Assembly: GCA_020055645.1 (NCBI GenBank)
Contig: CM034550.1
Span: forward strand, 10,659,501-10,723,500
Length of the DNA: 64,000 bases
Direction of reading: 5' to 3'
Source: Tomocerus qinae
Taxonomy: Eukaryota; Arthropoda; Collembola; Entomobryomorpha; Tomoceridae
The notes under the pieces were generated by a model. The model worked only from the letters and a program-made list of their open reading frames with translations. It did no database searches and was not told where the DNA came from. The translations under genes were made by a program, and so were the position numbers. Shown in pieces: positions 43,201 through 52,200 of this stretch. How positions within the stretch are numbered: position 1 is the first letter of the stretch; each line of letters opens with the position of its first letter.

Positions 43201-44670
43201 GAATTGTAATAAGAGAGAAAGAAAAGATATAGAAAGGAAGGAATTCTTGTGTGATACATTTCTCTATCTGTGAGGAGATAGGAGAGCAGTTGATGATAAG
43301 TAGTGAGATCAAACAATGAGTTGCAACTGCGTTATATGTAACGTGTTAGTTGCTCATCTTGTCTTTGTTCAATTGTGTAAAAGTCTAGCCAATTGTAACC
43401 TACATAGTAAATAGGATCGTAATAAAACATACACACAAGATTCTGCCATCCCTATTCTTCGGGAAATAAGTAAATCCAGAGAGAGAAAGACCTTTCCTGT
43501 CATTGCTTTCTTCTCAGGAGAAAGGCAAAGAAATTTGATCAGGAGGTTTTCATTGGCGAGCAGGAAAACTTTGATGTTTTTGAGAAAGTATTGAAAGTGT
43601 CAGTTAATATTTTATGGCTTGTCTAGATTCCAGTGTGAAAAGTGGAGGAAAGGGTGGATACTAACGAGCAATGTTTCTTAAATGTAGTCAGTGAGATATT
43701 GGCAGGAGTTAGAAGGTGAGGGAGATAAAGATAAGCGAGGAAGGACGGAATTTGTACGGAGTGGAATTTGAGTAAAGACTGTAAATGTGAAGGGAAATCT
43801 GATGTATGAATAATTCATTGCAGAGTGCAGAAGGCAGAACGTCAGCAGAGTCTCCAGCAAGAAGATTCGTTGGATCTAGACGATAGTAACTCAACAATAT
43901 ACTCAATCCAAGGAAGACTGGAGAGCAACAAACAAATGCCAAAAGTTGTCCGAGTTTTAGGAGAGCACGCTGACATATATCAGAATAAAGCTCTGCCAAT
44001 GGGAGCATCAGCTCTTCCAATAGGTGCCACGGCTCTACCGACGAGTCCCACGATTTTGGAAGTACCAGAAGAGTTGTTTCCTGACGTGGATATGCTTTCT
44101 TTACCGCCCCCTCCGCCTGGCTACCGAAACTCTCCCGAAGAGCAAACAGTTCAGGGACGCTCTGTGAAATCCTCGTTAGTTGACAATAAATCCAGAGATA
44201 AAAAGAGCAACACGAAGAAGAAAATCAAGTTCAAAAAAGAGCCATGCTCGTCCACATCATTGTTTTCTCGGAGAAAATCTTTTGAAGATCCCGCGGCGGC
44301 GGAAGAGGGTATCGCACACAGACAGTATTATCACTATCGGAAGAAGAAACAAAAGGAGAAATTGCGATCCAGACCGGAAGGAAGCTGCGACGAAATCTTC
44401 GACGATGACTATGAAGAGGAAGATCTCAACCTGGCTGTCTACGGAGGAGATAGCACTGAAGAGTCAATCGGGGATCCTGGAGATATCGAAGAACCAGGCT
44501 CAATGGAGCAGAGTAATTTTAGTAGCATGAGTAAATCTCAAGTGATTGAATTATGGAGATCCTCCGAGATGGATTTGAGGCGACAGTTGGCTCAAGCTCT
44601 TAAAGATAAAGAAAAGCTCGCTGAGAAATTAGAGGTAGTCACGAAACCGGAAATCCTTGACCCTCCCTGA
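917..44670 (+). CDS. Nmdar2: NMDA receptor subunit 2 (arthropod NMDAR2), 3' twelve exons, 5' end outside window
   Basis: Join 917-1235, 1340-1513, 9813-10039, 10966-11119, 12396-12539, 14124-14257, 28611-28764, 31372-31488, 32037-32210, 42117-42236, 42463-42533, 43824-44670. All phases agree and give 877 residues before TGA. The product is a ligand-gated cation channel subunit of the synaptic plasma membrane. In order (numbering from the first whole codon in the window): linker 1-106; S1 ligand half with F160, P187, S189 and the ligand arginine R194; M1 about 232-255; pore loop about 273-291; M3 with SYTANIAAL at 315-323; S2 with T353 and D394; M4 about 483-508; cytoplasmic tail 509-877. The membrane-proximal tail (KLYRFINCVELVSPHHAAKE, QRRRRKSKAQFFEMIQEIRR) is the stretch I remember as conserved in insect NMDAR2. 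The usual Asn pair of the GluN2 pore is replaced by Ser-His (285-286). Exons are short and introns very long. The amino-terminal domain is missing because the window starts inside the gene. Confidence 0.93.
1340..1513 (+). CDS. Nmdar2: Nmdar2 exon b: S1 ligand-binding half
   Basis: Acceptor tgtatgtag, donor TCC|gtaagt, phase 0-0, 58 codons. Encodes CCDGLAMDLLSSVARELKFE and LYLVPDGYFGSR, which align with the GFCIDILKKLS and LYLVTNGKHGK stretches of vertebrate GluN2. The aromatic F160 sits where GluN2A has the ligand-contacting His485 and GluN1 has Phe484. Confidence 0.93.
1514..9812 (+). other. 8.3-kb intron of Nmdar2
   Basis: Bounded by gtaagt and tttgttgtttcag. No gene found on either strand. 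It contains A+T-rich unique-looking sequence, GTA/TAG-rich short motifs, a perfect 14-bp palindrome TAACGTTAACGTTA at 3423-3436, and two C-poor top-strand patches (about 5200-5700 and 7300-7640) that open long frames of Ser/Leu/Thr-rich composition on the opposite strand (5336-5701, 7314-7640); I regard these as by-products of composition. Confidence 0.75.
9813..10039 (+). CDS. Nmdar2: Nmdar2 exon c: S1 ligand arginine and first half of M1
   Basis: Acceptor tttgttgtttcag, donor AC|gtgagt, phase 0 in and 2 out. Encodes HWNGLMSVLLSGAAHMSFAP, then the ligand-site strand ending in the invariant arginine (SVTSTR), the VDFSTPFFFSGVGLL strand, and FSPELWVAIFI, the start of M1. Compared with GluN2A, Ser511 is Pro and Thr513 is Ser, while Arg518 is kept. 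Confidence 0.94.
10040..10965 (+). other. 0.9-kb intron of Nmdar2
   Basis: Bounded by gtgagt and tgtgtgtgaatag. A+T-rich, with nothing recognisable inside. Confidence 0.8.
10966..11119 (+). CDS. Nmdar2: Nmdar2 exon d: end of M1 and pore loop (M2)
   Basis: Starts with one base that completes the Thr codon from the previous exon, and ends GCATTTAAG|gtaatg in phase 0. Encodes LTALVVALYEWFSPFGLNPW (end of M1 and M1-M2 linker) and the re-entrant loop SALWVVWGRLFSHLVAFK. The position equivalent to the GluN2 N-site is Ser and the N+1 site is His. An Arg (282) lies three residues before the Ser. The EYFSP-like motif after M1 (YEWFSP) is conserved across NMDA receptors. Confidence 0.94.
11120..12395 (+). 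other. 1.3-kb intron of Nmdar2
   Basis: Bounded by gtaatg and tatttctggttctag. A+T-rich, no gene or clear repeat seen. Confidence 0.8.
12396..12539 (+). CDS. Nmdar2: Nmdar2 exon e: M3 gate helix with SYTANIAAL
   Basis: Acceptor ggttctag, donor CGAAGT|gtaagt, phase 0-0, 48 codons. Encodes APKSWPNKFLINVWGGFSVI and SYTANIAAL, the signature gate motif of ionotropic glutamate receptors (SYTANLAAF in vertebrate NMDA subunits). It then runs into the M3-S2 linker (FFERAVDVNDRS). Confidence 0.96.
12540..14123 (+). other. 1.6-kb intron of Nmdar2 carrying a MITE-like element and an extended AG-free 3' end
   Basis: Bounded by gtaagt and, unusually, aataaag. Contains the inverted-repeat element at 12655-12808. 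Its 3' end has a branch-point-like CTAAT at 13987-13991, a long pyrimidine tract at about 13990-14023, and then about 100 bp with no AG before the splice acceptor. Confidence 0.8.
12655..12808. mobile_element. MITE-like element with about 38-bp terminal inverted repeats and TA target duplication
   Basis: The left end TTACGATGCCC (12655) continues through TATGACAATAAGATTGAA. The right end (12769-12808) is its reverse complement apart from a few mismatches and a short gap near the middle of the arm. TA dinucleotides flank both ends (12653-12654 and 12809-12810), as expected for Tc1/mariner-type insertion. At 154 bp it is non-coding. A second near-perfect palindrome, tgcacgaac..gttcgtgca (12695-12715), lies inside. 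No second copy was seen in the window, so family membership is inferred from structure only. Confidence 0.6.
14124..14257 (+). CDS. Nmdar2: Nmdar2 exon f: M3-S2 linker and start of S2
   Basis: The only acceptor that fits is aataaag at 14123, because a stop lies in this frame at 14076-14078 and no other AG occurs between the two. Encodes LLSQRVAAVKHSATDFYIKR, then ENPHLWEHIQKF and QQGVDMLK, matching the FGTVPNGSTERNI and GVEDALVSLK regions of GluN2. Thr353 matches ligand-contacting Thr690 of GluN2A, while Ser689 is Ala here. Donor TTGAA|gtaagt, phase 0 in and 2 out. Confidence 0.88.
22241..22267. repeat. Perfect 12-bp A+T hairpin
   Basis: Arms tattatattatt and aataatataata are separated by gtg. 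Low complexity, so chance is plausible in this composition. Confidence 0.5.
23621..23783. repeat. Foldback (19-bp inverted repeat) bracketed by 15-bp direct repeats
   Basis: The arms are 23632-23650 and 23712-23730 (18 of 19 pairs match, taattcatttttaatggag against its complement) with a 61-nt loop. A perfect 15-bp direct repeat, gataattttagtaat, occurs at 23621-23635 and 23769-23783. The arrangement could be a degraded MITE or foldback element; no coding potential. Confidence 0.5.
26055..26070. repeat. 16-bp perfect palindrome centred on CAGCTG
   Basis: CATATCAGCTGATATG is its own reverse complement, and a second TATCAGCTGA follows about 20 bp downstream (about 26090). CAGCTG is a core bHLH (E-box) site; intronic location in a neuronal gene makes an enhancer possible but unproven. 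Confidence 0.45.
28611..28764 (+). CDS. Nmdar2: Nmdar2 exon g: S2 with ligand aspartate
   Basis: Acceptor cccacttttcag; the first base completes the Lys codon. Encodes NGSLDLLIGDGPLLDYYRG, whose Asp394 aligns with GluN2A Asp731 that binds the ligand amino group, then a cysteine (SSC) and DDTYAVAMPKGFPLK, matching the GYGIALQKGSPWK stretch. The residue before the Asp is Gly, where GluN2A has Tyr730. Donor CTCAAA|gtaagt, phase 0. Confidence 0.94.
28765..31371 (+). other. 2.6-kb intron of Nmdar2
   Basis: Bounded by gtaagt and gaattttttatacag. A+T-rich, with no recognisable gene or element. Confidence 0.8.
31372..31488 (+). CDS. Nmdar2: Nmdar2 exon h: end of S2
   Basis: 39 codons, phase 0-0, acceptor ttttttatacag and donor GCTCGG|gtacgg. 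Encodes ESISSLIAKYIGNGYIDYLQ then GKWYGQMACY, corresponding to the ID-LLQF-G-GEMEELETLWLTGIC segment before M4. The Cys is the partner of the conserved S2 disulfide with the Cys in exon g. Confidence 0.93.
31489..32036 (+). other. 0.5-kb intron of Nmdar2
   Basis: Bounded by gtacgg and ggttttctttttctag. Nothing else seen. Confidence 0.8.
32037..32210 (+). CDS. Nmdar2: Nmdar2 exon i: M4 and start of cytoplasmic tail
   Basis: 58 codons, acceptor ttctttttctag, donor TCTCAG|gtttgt, phase 0-0. Encodes DAVAGMFIMLGVGMIVGLLI and LLLELIVYKY, a hydrophobic helix (M4), then a basic juxtamembrane segment (PYFRAQPRGTLWRSPNLMFF). Confidence 0.94.
32211..42116 (+). other. 9.9-kb intron of Nmdar2
   Basis: Bounded by gtttgt and ctttgccttttccag. 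No supportable gene. Contains a C-poor patch (about 32590-33075), a C+T-rich patch (about 33240-34000) and a GATGTGAT-like cluster at 38244-38270. A short open frame at 39523-39711 reads like coding sequence but matches nothing I know. Confidence 0.75.
42117..42236 (+). CDS. Nmdar2: Nmdar2 exon j: conserved membrane-proximal tail
   Basis: 40 codons, acceptor ccttttccag, phase 0-0. Encodes KLYRFINCVELVSPHHAAKE and RHGQITSLFQKSVKR. The donor AAAAGG|gttggg is weak, but the protein continues correctly into exon k. Reading through would add about a dozen codons and stop at 42272. Confidence 0.9.
42463..42533 (+). CDS. Nmdar2: Nmdar2 exon k: basic tail segment
   Basis: Acceptor attttttcctag, donor CGGAG|gtaatg, phase 0 in and 2 out. 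Encodes KEHEQRRRRKSKAQFFEMIQ and EIR(R): a polybasic run next to the membrane-proximal tail, as in insect NMDAR2 from memory. The run could act in ER retention or lipid binding, but that is inference. Confidence 0.9.
42534..43823 (+). other. 1.3-kb intron of Nmdar2
   Basis: Bounded by gtaatg and aattcattgcag. Strongly purine-rich on the top strand, which opens three overlapping antisense frames (42973-43316); I reject these as genes. The acceptor has a poor pyrimidine tract. Confidence 0.75.
43824..44670 (+). CDS. Nmdar2: Nmdar2 exon l: long cytoplasmic tail to stop codon
   Basis: 847 bp: one base completing Arg, 281 codons and TGA (44668-44670). It is hydrophilic and probably disordered. 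Features in order: a short ALPxGA-type triple repeat (about 653-668), a run of five prolines at 690-694, a Lys-rich stretch (KKSNTKKKIKFKKEP), an acidic stretch (DDDYEEEDLNLAVYGGD), and a terminal amphipathic, probably coiled-coil segment (VIELWRSSEMDLRRQLAQAL followed by KDKEKLAEKLE). It ends EILDPP and has no PDZ ligand of the vertebrate ESDV type. Confidence 0.92.
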
Positions 44671-47600
44671 CTAGTCGTGGAATTCGATGCAGTAAAAATT
44701 TGACCCTTGCCATACGCTAGTTCGACTAGCCGCTACTATCCTAATCAAACGGAAATGAACTTCTAGAATAGTGAATTATTATACCTTACAATCGACTTTC
44801 CTATTGAATAGTGCTAAGGCTCTGGCAAGCTTGCCTCTACTGTACATAAACTCCAAGATTTAATCAATAGTAAACTTACTTGATTAAATTGTACTGTTTA
44901 CGTCCTTACATTAAAGTACGTGAGAGCCAGTATTTGTCTAGAGATATTGTAGCAGAAGTACTGGTGTTTGAGCAATAATGTTTTACGGGCAGTTTGTGAC
45001 ATTATTATCATTGTGATTGCCCCTCTCATCATCTCTGATACAAACTATATACAGAGGACATATAAAATAATAGAATATCAGTGTGGAGACATTCGGGTTT
45101 GTTTCCAGCGATTGTGCAACACAGTGACGTATTCTCTACAGCCTGAAATTCATCGGTGTGTGATAATTAATACAGCCTATGTAAAATTAGTGTTAACATT
45201 CAATTGATAATATTGTCAGTTGGATAGAATAGAATCAATTGTTCAATTGAAATGCCTTCTTGTAAGAAGGAGTCTAGTCTACTCCTCTAAATCTCAGAAA
45301 TGACAATTATAAAGCTAATTATTAATCTAAGTTAATTAGGTAACGTTTAATGTACTACGATAAGTCTTGTGAAAAATGTTCAAATAATGCTGCATTATTA
45401 ACCATGTAATTTAAGTACATTGTCCCAGTGTAAATAATTCCCTAATTTGGAGTACTAATGATGTCCAAAGCATAAAATTCTATTAGCGCAGTAGACAATT
45501 ATTTGTATACACTCCTAAAATGTTGTTCTTTGTATTTCTTAAAGAAAGAACTATTAGCTAGATCGCTTTGAAGGTTTTCTGAAGCGATTTCACTAAGGTG
45601 AAAGTTGTTAGTAAAAGTAATGTGTATAAGAAAATTGTTTCATGTTACTAATAATATATAGGTAAATTTGCAGGTGTATATTACTGTAGAATAGATTCTT
45701 GAGAACTGAATTTCTTGAGAAACATTAACGAAACAAGTGTTGTTATAAAGAAAAAAAATTGTGGTTACTGGCCGTAAAGGTAACTACACTGTAATAATAT
45801 AAAGAATATTTAAGGGAAAGCAAGACCTTTTCGTATATGGTCGATTTGCTAATCTGATCTAATAAATTGTGATAATATTATTATAAATACATAATACTTA
45901 ACGAAAAATGTCAATTCAAATTACTATTCGCGGCTGAACCATTAATTTTATTATAGAGTACTAACAATACTTACCTAATTAAGCTTAGGGATAAGCTACA
46001 AGTACTAAAACAGAAACATAATAGCCATCAAGCTACTTGTGTAAGGTTTATTGTAATTGTAACGCCTGGAATTGTTGGACTGTAAGCGGTTGTTGCTCAT
46101 TTTACACCGTAATTGTAATATATTATATTATAATCGTAATGTACCAAAACCAATTACTGAACGAGTCTACTGAGCCCAATTTCACTAATAATGTAATCTA
46201 ATGTAATGTAGATAGCACAATTATTGCAATACTAGTACATGCTTTGTTTAAATGAGACCCATTTGAATACCAGTCATGTAGGCAAACGTTTCACTATTTG
46301 ATACTATCTAATTAACTACTCGAATATCTTTAAATATACTTATCTCAAGTTGCTTTCCACATTTTCTGTAACTGCTCTAAGTATATACTAGATCTAATTC
46401 ACGCAATACTACTACATGCGTGTCAATGTAATACTCTTTTTATTTAATAGTGATCATGCATCAGGAATGTAAGAGATAATAATACCAGACGCCAACAAAA
46501 TATTGTAATGAATTGCAGTTATCGTTGCCAAAATGTTAACTAAATACTTATAGACGTTCCATACCTAAATTACTCAGACATTTAAACTTTTACGCAAATG
46601 AACTGTTTGTACATAGATATCTGTAGTGGCCTTAGATAAAATATTATAACGTTAAATAGTAGAGTAGTAATTAGTGATAATTAGCAAATCTGTTTAATCT
46701 ATAGATATAATACAAGCTTAGCCAGTTAATAATATTATACTTTCATAAAATCCATGTAAATCTGTTTTATGAAAATTAGAATTTTGACTTTAATAATTTG
46801 TAAATCTAATATGATAAAATCAAGCTTGCAGAATGACAATTTTACCATTTCAATTTTCAAATAGTTATATAGATTCTCACCTCACTAGATTATCATGCGA
46901 CTACGACATCATGACTGCTTTACAATCATTAGCACAGCAAGATTTTATGACATCTTAATTTATAATTTGAAATTCTTAGTTTAATCAATTTGGTTGATAA
47001 TTTGGTTTTTTAGATCGATATTGTACATAAAAACTGCCAAAATACTGTGAAAATGTATATCAGTGGGTAGTGAGTATCATAATCAGATATTGTCAAAGAT
47101 GTTTCTATTCTGTAATTAACAAAGAAATGAGTCGTCCATTCGTTGGAATTATTATAGGAGTATGTAGAAGTATTGCAAAGATAACAAGATTCATTTGGTG
47201 CAAATTAAAAATCAGACAAATATTGTACAGAGATATTGGATCACAAATTAAAGATATATTATTATCTATATTATATTGATGCCTTTTTTGCAATCAATAC
47301 CAGTACCTTTAAGACATAATATGTTATACTATGTAGTAGATTCACATTGACATGCAAAACCTGTATGAGAAATTCTATATAGAAAGATTACTTTATAATA
47401 AGTATATATTGTAGGTATTTACTTCTATAATTGACTACCTCTGTATAACCATTTTAATCCGTAGATAAGCAAGACACAGAGCTAATTTTAATGTTTAACG
47501 TAGTATTGTATAAATTTTAAAATCTTCCAAGTACAATGCATTTGTAAACTTGTATGCAGTAGCATTATCATATAAACATATAGTTATGCAATGCAACGAT

Positions 47601-48990
47601 GCAGATTTTGCATGCTAAGTACCTTTCTTCAACAACTGGTGTTGATTGAATGTATATCTATAGCTGATTTTTTGCTAGCTAATAATTTAATAATACAATA
47701 CTAATTGAGACTTCAGTTTAATATTTAAAAGACTCAAAGTTGTTGATCGTAATGGCATAATATGTACTCTTTATCTCATACATATTTATTATCATAAATA
47801 TTTACAATATACTTATGTACATAGCTATAAGAACTATAATTTCATTATAGCTATTAATGTTGAAAACTAAGTTAATATACTACACAAACAACTGCATCAA
47901 TATTTACCTTCGTTATAGGATGCTACTTAATTACATTCACTTACTTACTATGTACAACAACCACAAATACCGCATATTGAATTCCACAAATTATTAGGAC
48001 GCAGCAAATATGCAGTACAGGTTTAATAAATAGATATAAAGTATATATTATAGTTCATAGATATATCAATAAAGTAAAAACCTAATAAGGTCTAACTTTT
48101 AATTAAGTCACACACACATTACATTACGATTACAAGTATGTATGTATACGTAACGTACTGGAGAATATGATACTTGCGATGCGATTGCGATCACAATAAA
48201 ATTATGCAATGAATGAACTACAAAATGATGTAGCGTAGCTTGTTTAATGCTTTCCATCTTTGCATTTACTAATCGTTACCTTTCATCTACATACGTATAA
48301 AGATTAGAAATTGCTATATGAATAACTTCAGCTTATAAGTGATTACTATTTCAGCTACATTTGGCTTTTTTGTTAGGAGAGGGTCTTTCCGACTGATCGA
48401 TGAAACTCGAAATGGTCTATAATTAACTGAATTAACACTAATGTAGTTGTTTTAGCTCCCCACGGAAAATATTAGACCCCATATAAAATTTTTGTCACAT
48501 TATTGTTTCGCTTTTAAATAGCATCACGTTACACGTATTTCAATGACCATAATAATGATAATTTCTCTAAACGTAGGTAGCAAAGTACTGAGGCGAGGAG
48601 AATACAGGTAATTCTATGAAATGTAGGTATTTTGTCTCATATCATGTCCTATTGGGCTAAAAGTCAGTAGTAGTAAGAGTAAATACAAAGTGCAAGTAGT
48701 AGTAACTAGTATTAGCGAGAAGGATCTTTAAGAATAAAGAATACATGGTACATCATTAAAAACTTACATTTCCATGAAATGTTGCAAAAAGCCTAATCAA
48801 AGTTCAATATGCAAAATACGAAAATACACGTCAAATAAATCGAGTTATCAGCAGGAGAATTCATGTGTACGAAAGTTCTAGAGTAGTGTACAGAGAGCGA
48901 ATAGATAGATACAGTGGAAAAAGAGAATCTTCAAATAGAAATACGCCTACCCGCTTAGAAAGATAGTCGAATCTGGAGTTTACAACTGAG
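44671..48990. other. 4.3-kb gene-free interval between Nmdar2 and GRP94
   Basis: The proximal part must be the Nmdar2 3' UTR. The rest is very A+T-rich, with many short TA-rich palindromes and no gene on either strand. Candidate poly(A) signals are ATTAAA at 44883 and 44910 and AATAAA at 45861. Confidence 0.7.
44883..44915 (+). terminator. Candidate poly(A) signals of Nmdar2 (two ATTAAA)
   Basis: ATTAAA at 44883-44888 and 44910-44915, followed by a GT-containing stretch. A canonical AATAAA occurs at 45861-45866. In DNA this A+T-rich such hexamers are common, so the assignment is tentative. Confidence 0.25.
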
Positions 48991-49011
48991 AATTGGGAGG
49001 TGCAACGACTT

Positions 49012-49030
49012 CGTGGTTGGTTTCAATTGG
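49012..49030 (-). promoter_or_regulatory. ER-stress response element (ERSE), perfect consensus on the minus strand
   Basis: Top strand reads CGTGG (49012-49016), nine bases, ATTGG (49026-49030), the exact reverse complement of the ERSE CCAAT-N9-CCACG. In animals NF-Y binds CCAAT and ATF6/XBP1 binds CCACG, and the element works in either orientation. A further CCACG lies at 49043-49047. Position just upstream of GRP94, a classic unfolded-protein-response target, supports function. Confidence 0.75.
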
Positions 49031-49067
49031 TTCCTCTCTTGTCCACGAATGTCAACTCAGATTTTCC

Positions 49068-49079
49068 TATACATAAAAG
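49068..49079 (+). promoter_or_regulatory. TATA-like box of GRP94
   Basis: TATACATAAAAG lies about 40 bp downstream of the ERSE and about 130 bp upstream of the start codon. It would place transcription start near 49100 and give a 5' UTR of about 110 bp. Confidence 0.4.
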
Positions 49080-49211
49080 TCGTCTTCTTTTCTGTAAGTC
49101 AAGTTATTGCACTTCTTCTGTGAGACGCGTGAATATACGGCAAGAAAACTCTCTTTTGACAAGTTTTAAACAATTAAAAATTGTGATTATAAACTGAAAT
49201 TTGACGGCAAC

Positions 49212-49254
49212 ATGCCCAAAATTTGGGTCTCATTGGCGTTTTTACTACTGCTTG
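49212..49254 (+). CDS. Gp93: GRP94 exon 1: signal peptide
   Basis: ATG plus [14 protein letters not shown]; donor CTTG|gtaagt, phase 1. The hydrophobic core continues in exon 2. Confidence 0.92.
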
Positions 49255-52200
49255 GTAAGTTGACATTTTACTTCAGGTTTTTTCAAATTTGCAATCTTAT
49301 TTTGAATAGGAGGTTGAAATATTTTTATATCTACGCTTTACAAAATGACATGCCGGTTGCAAGAGATTTTCTAATTTTATTTTGCAGGTTTCTTAGGAGC
49401 CACTAAAGCAGATGTAACTTTAGATGAATCGGATTATGAAGGAGAAGGTGTCACACCAAAAGTAGAGTCGGACATAGGAAAAAGTAAAGATGGTTCGCGA
49501 ACAGATGATGAGGTTGTGTCCAGGGAGGAGGAGGCCATAAAAATTGACGGTCTTAATGTAGCCCAAATTAAAGAAATGAGAGATAAGGCTGAGAAATTTC
49601 ATTTCCAGGTGAGTGCCAATGCCTAATAATATTTCTGTAATCTTCTTGCAGCTATTTATATTATATCTGACTTGAAATTATGCGGATTTAAGTGGCAATG
49701 ACGTGTATTTATTTTTTGTGCGTATAGGCTGAGGTCAGTCGAATGATGAAATTAATTATCAACTCCTTGTACAAAAATAAGGAAATTTTCCTTAGGGAAT
49801 TGATCTCAAATGCGTCAGATGCTCTTGACAAACTTAGATTGTTAGCTTTAACTGACAAATCAATCCTAGACGCTACGGATGAGTTTAGTATACGTATTCG
49901 AGTAGATAAAGAAAATCACCTATTGAATATTGCCGATACTGGAATTGGTATGACTAAGGAAGAGCTTGTCAAAAATCTTGGAACAATCGCCAAGTCAGGA
50001 ACCAGTGATTTCTTAAATAAAATGCAAGAAGCTGCTGACGCCCAGCAACTTACTGATTTAATTGGACAGTTTGGTGTTGGATTTTATTCATCATTCCTTG
50101 GTAAGTAATGTAATGCTTTTTGTACTTTCGGGCTATTTGTTTTTGATCAATTTTAACTCATATTTTTCATTTAACGATTTTAGTTGCTGATCGTGTTATC
50201 GTCACAAGCAAATCCCCTGAAGATCCTGTACAGCACATTTGGGAGTCAGATGCAGCTGAATTTTCTGTCGTTGATGATCCACGAGGTGACACTCTAAAAC
50301 GCGGAACTCAAATTAGGTAGGTATTTTTATTGGTGTGATGCCCTTCAATTGTTAATGAACTTATAATGACGTATCACCGAATGTTAAAAGTGCAACTTTA
50401 AAGCATAAGTTAGACTTCCGTTTTTCATGCATACGTATATTTCAATTAAAAATCTTTTCTCAACTGCTTTCCAGTTTGAAAATGAAACCTGAGGCAACAA
50501 GTTATCTTGAAGATGCTACAATTCGGAACTTAGTGAAGAAATACTCCCAGTTTATAAACTTCCCTATTTATCTGTGGGCTGAAAAGGTAAATTTAATTGA
50601 AATAATTCTTGAAAGTGTGTTCTCACATATTACGTGGCTTTTGAGTAAAAGATATTAGGTTTGATATCATAAACACTCGTAAACAAATACAATATGATTT
50701 GCAGACTATCGAAGAAGAAGTTCCAGCCGACGAGGAAGAAGAAAAGAAGGAAGACAAGACAGAAGATGCCATTGATGAAGACGAAGATGCTAAAGTTGAA
50801 GAATCTACTGATACTGATAAGCCAAAGACAAAGAAGATCTCAAAAACAGTATACGACTGGGAACTTGTAAACGAATCTAAACCTATATGGACCAGAAAGC
50901 CAGGTCAAGTAGAAGATCCCGAATATGACGAATTTTACAAAAGCTTAACAAAGGATACCCAGGCACCTCTGGCTAAGACTCATTTTGTTGCTGAAGGAGA
51001 AGTGACATTTAAGGCTTTGCTTTTCGTCCCAGCTGTTCAGCCCTCTGAAAGTTTTAACCGGTACGGAACCCGAACTGATAACATCAAATTGTATGTTCGG
51101 CGAGTATTCATCACCGACGATTTCCAAGAAATGATGCCCAACTACTTAGCATTTGTTCGAGGAGTTGTCGACTCTGACGATTTACCATTAAATGTTTCTC
51201 GAGAAACCTTACAACAAAGTAAACTCATCAAAGTTATTCGGAAGAAACTCATCCGGAAGACATTGGATATGTTGAAGAAAATGGAAGGAGAGGATTACAA
51301 TAAGTTCTGGAAGGAGTATTCAACAAATATCAAGTTGGGAACCATCGAAGACACATCGAACAAAAGCAGATTGGCCAAACTCCTGAGATTCAATACTTCT
51401 GCCGGTGCCGGATTGTCATCCCTCACAGAATACGTGTCCCGAATGAAGGACAAGCAGGACGCTATTTACTACATAGCTGGTTCTTCCAAAGAAGAAGTTG
51501 AACGATCACCTTTTGTTGAACGTCTTTTGAAAAAGGGTTACGAAGTTTTGTACCTCACCGAAGCTGTTGATGAGTACTGTATTGGTGCTCTCCCAGAATT
51601 TGAAGGAAAGAAATTCCAAAATGTAGCCAAGGAAGGGTTCAGTCTCGCCGATGGTAAAGCTAAAGACAAACTCGAAGAATCTAAGAAAGTATTCGAACCA
51701 TTGACCAAATGGTTGGGTGAAAATGCCCTTAAAGATCAAGTAAGTATTCCTTAAGCTTAAAAATCGCTTTTTTATCGTTATTTTCTGCATCTCTCTCTGA
51801 AGTAACTCCCCTTTTACATTTTGGTAATGTACGTCAGAATGAACTTAACTCTTTAGTTAGTCAACCTACTACTGCATGGTTTTGGTTAATCAAGGTATCG
51901 GTATTCGGTATATGGCAACTATGTGCTGTATCGTCTCGCTCTAGTATTTTGTAATTAAAACATTTTTCATTTCACTCGACTCCCATTACGCATGCGTAAT
52001 TATAGTATAAACTGGGCTGTATAGGACAAACTGTCAAATTAGTCGTTATTAGTACTTTAGTTTTATTGACTAGTTATTCCACGGAAAACATAACATTAGT
52101 TTAACATAAAGGTGGTGATGGAAGGTGATGGTTACGGATGCTTGCTTTTTAATAGATTTCTAAAGCTCTGGTTTCGGAACGTTTGTCTAACTCTCCTTGT

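Noticed and set aside
42973-43316. Three overlapping minus-strand open frames
   Set aside because: All three frames open together in a purine-rich intron patch, which is a composition effect and not coding sequence.
44180-44530. 116-codon frame in +1 relative to the Nmdar2 tail exon
   Set aside because: A shadow of the real exon; Lys/Arg/Ser-rich because of the codons in the true frame.
49026-49047. Second ERSE-like reading, ATTGG followed by CCACG
   Set aside because: Spacing is 12 bp and the orientation is wrong for ERSE or ERSE-II (one-base spacer). Only the CGTGG-N9-ATTGG reading fits.
49000-49197. 65-codon frame just upstream of GRP94
   Set aside because: It covers the ERSE, the TATA-like box and the 5' UTR. 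The true start is at 49212 with a signal peptide.
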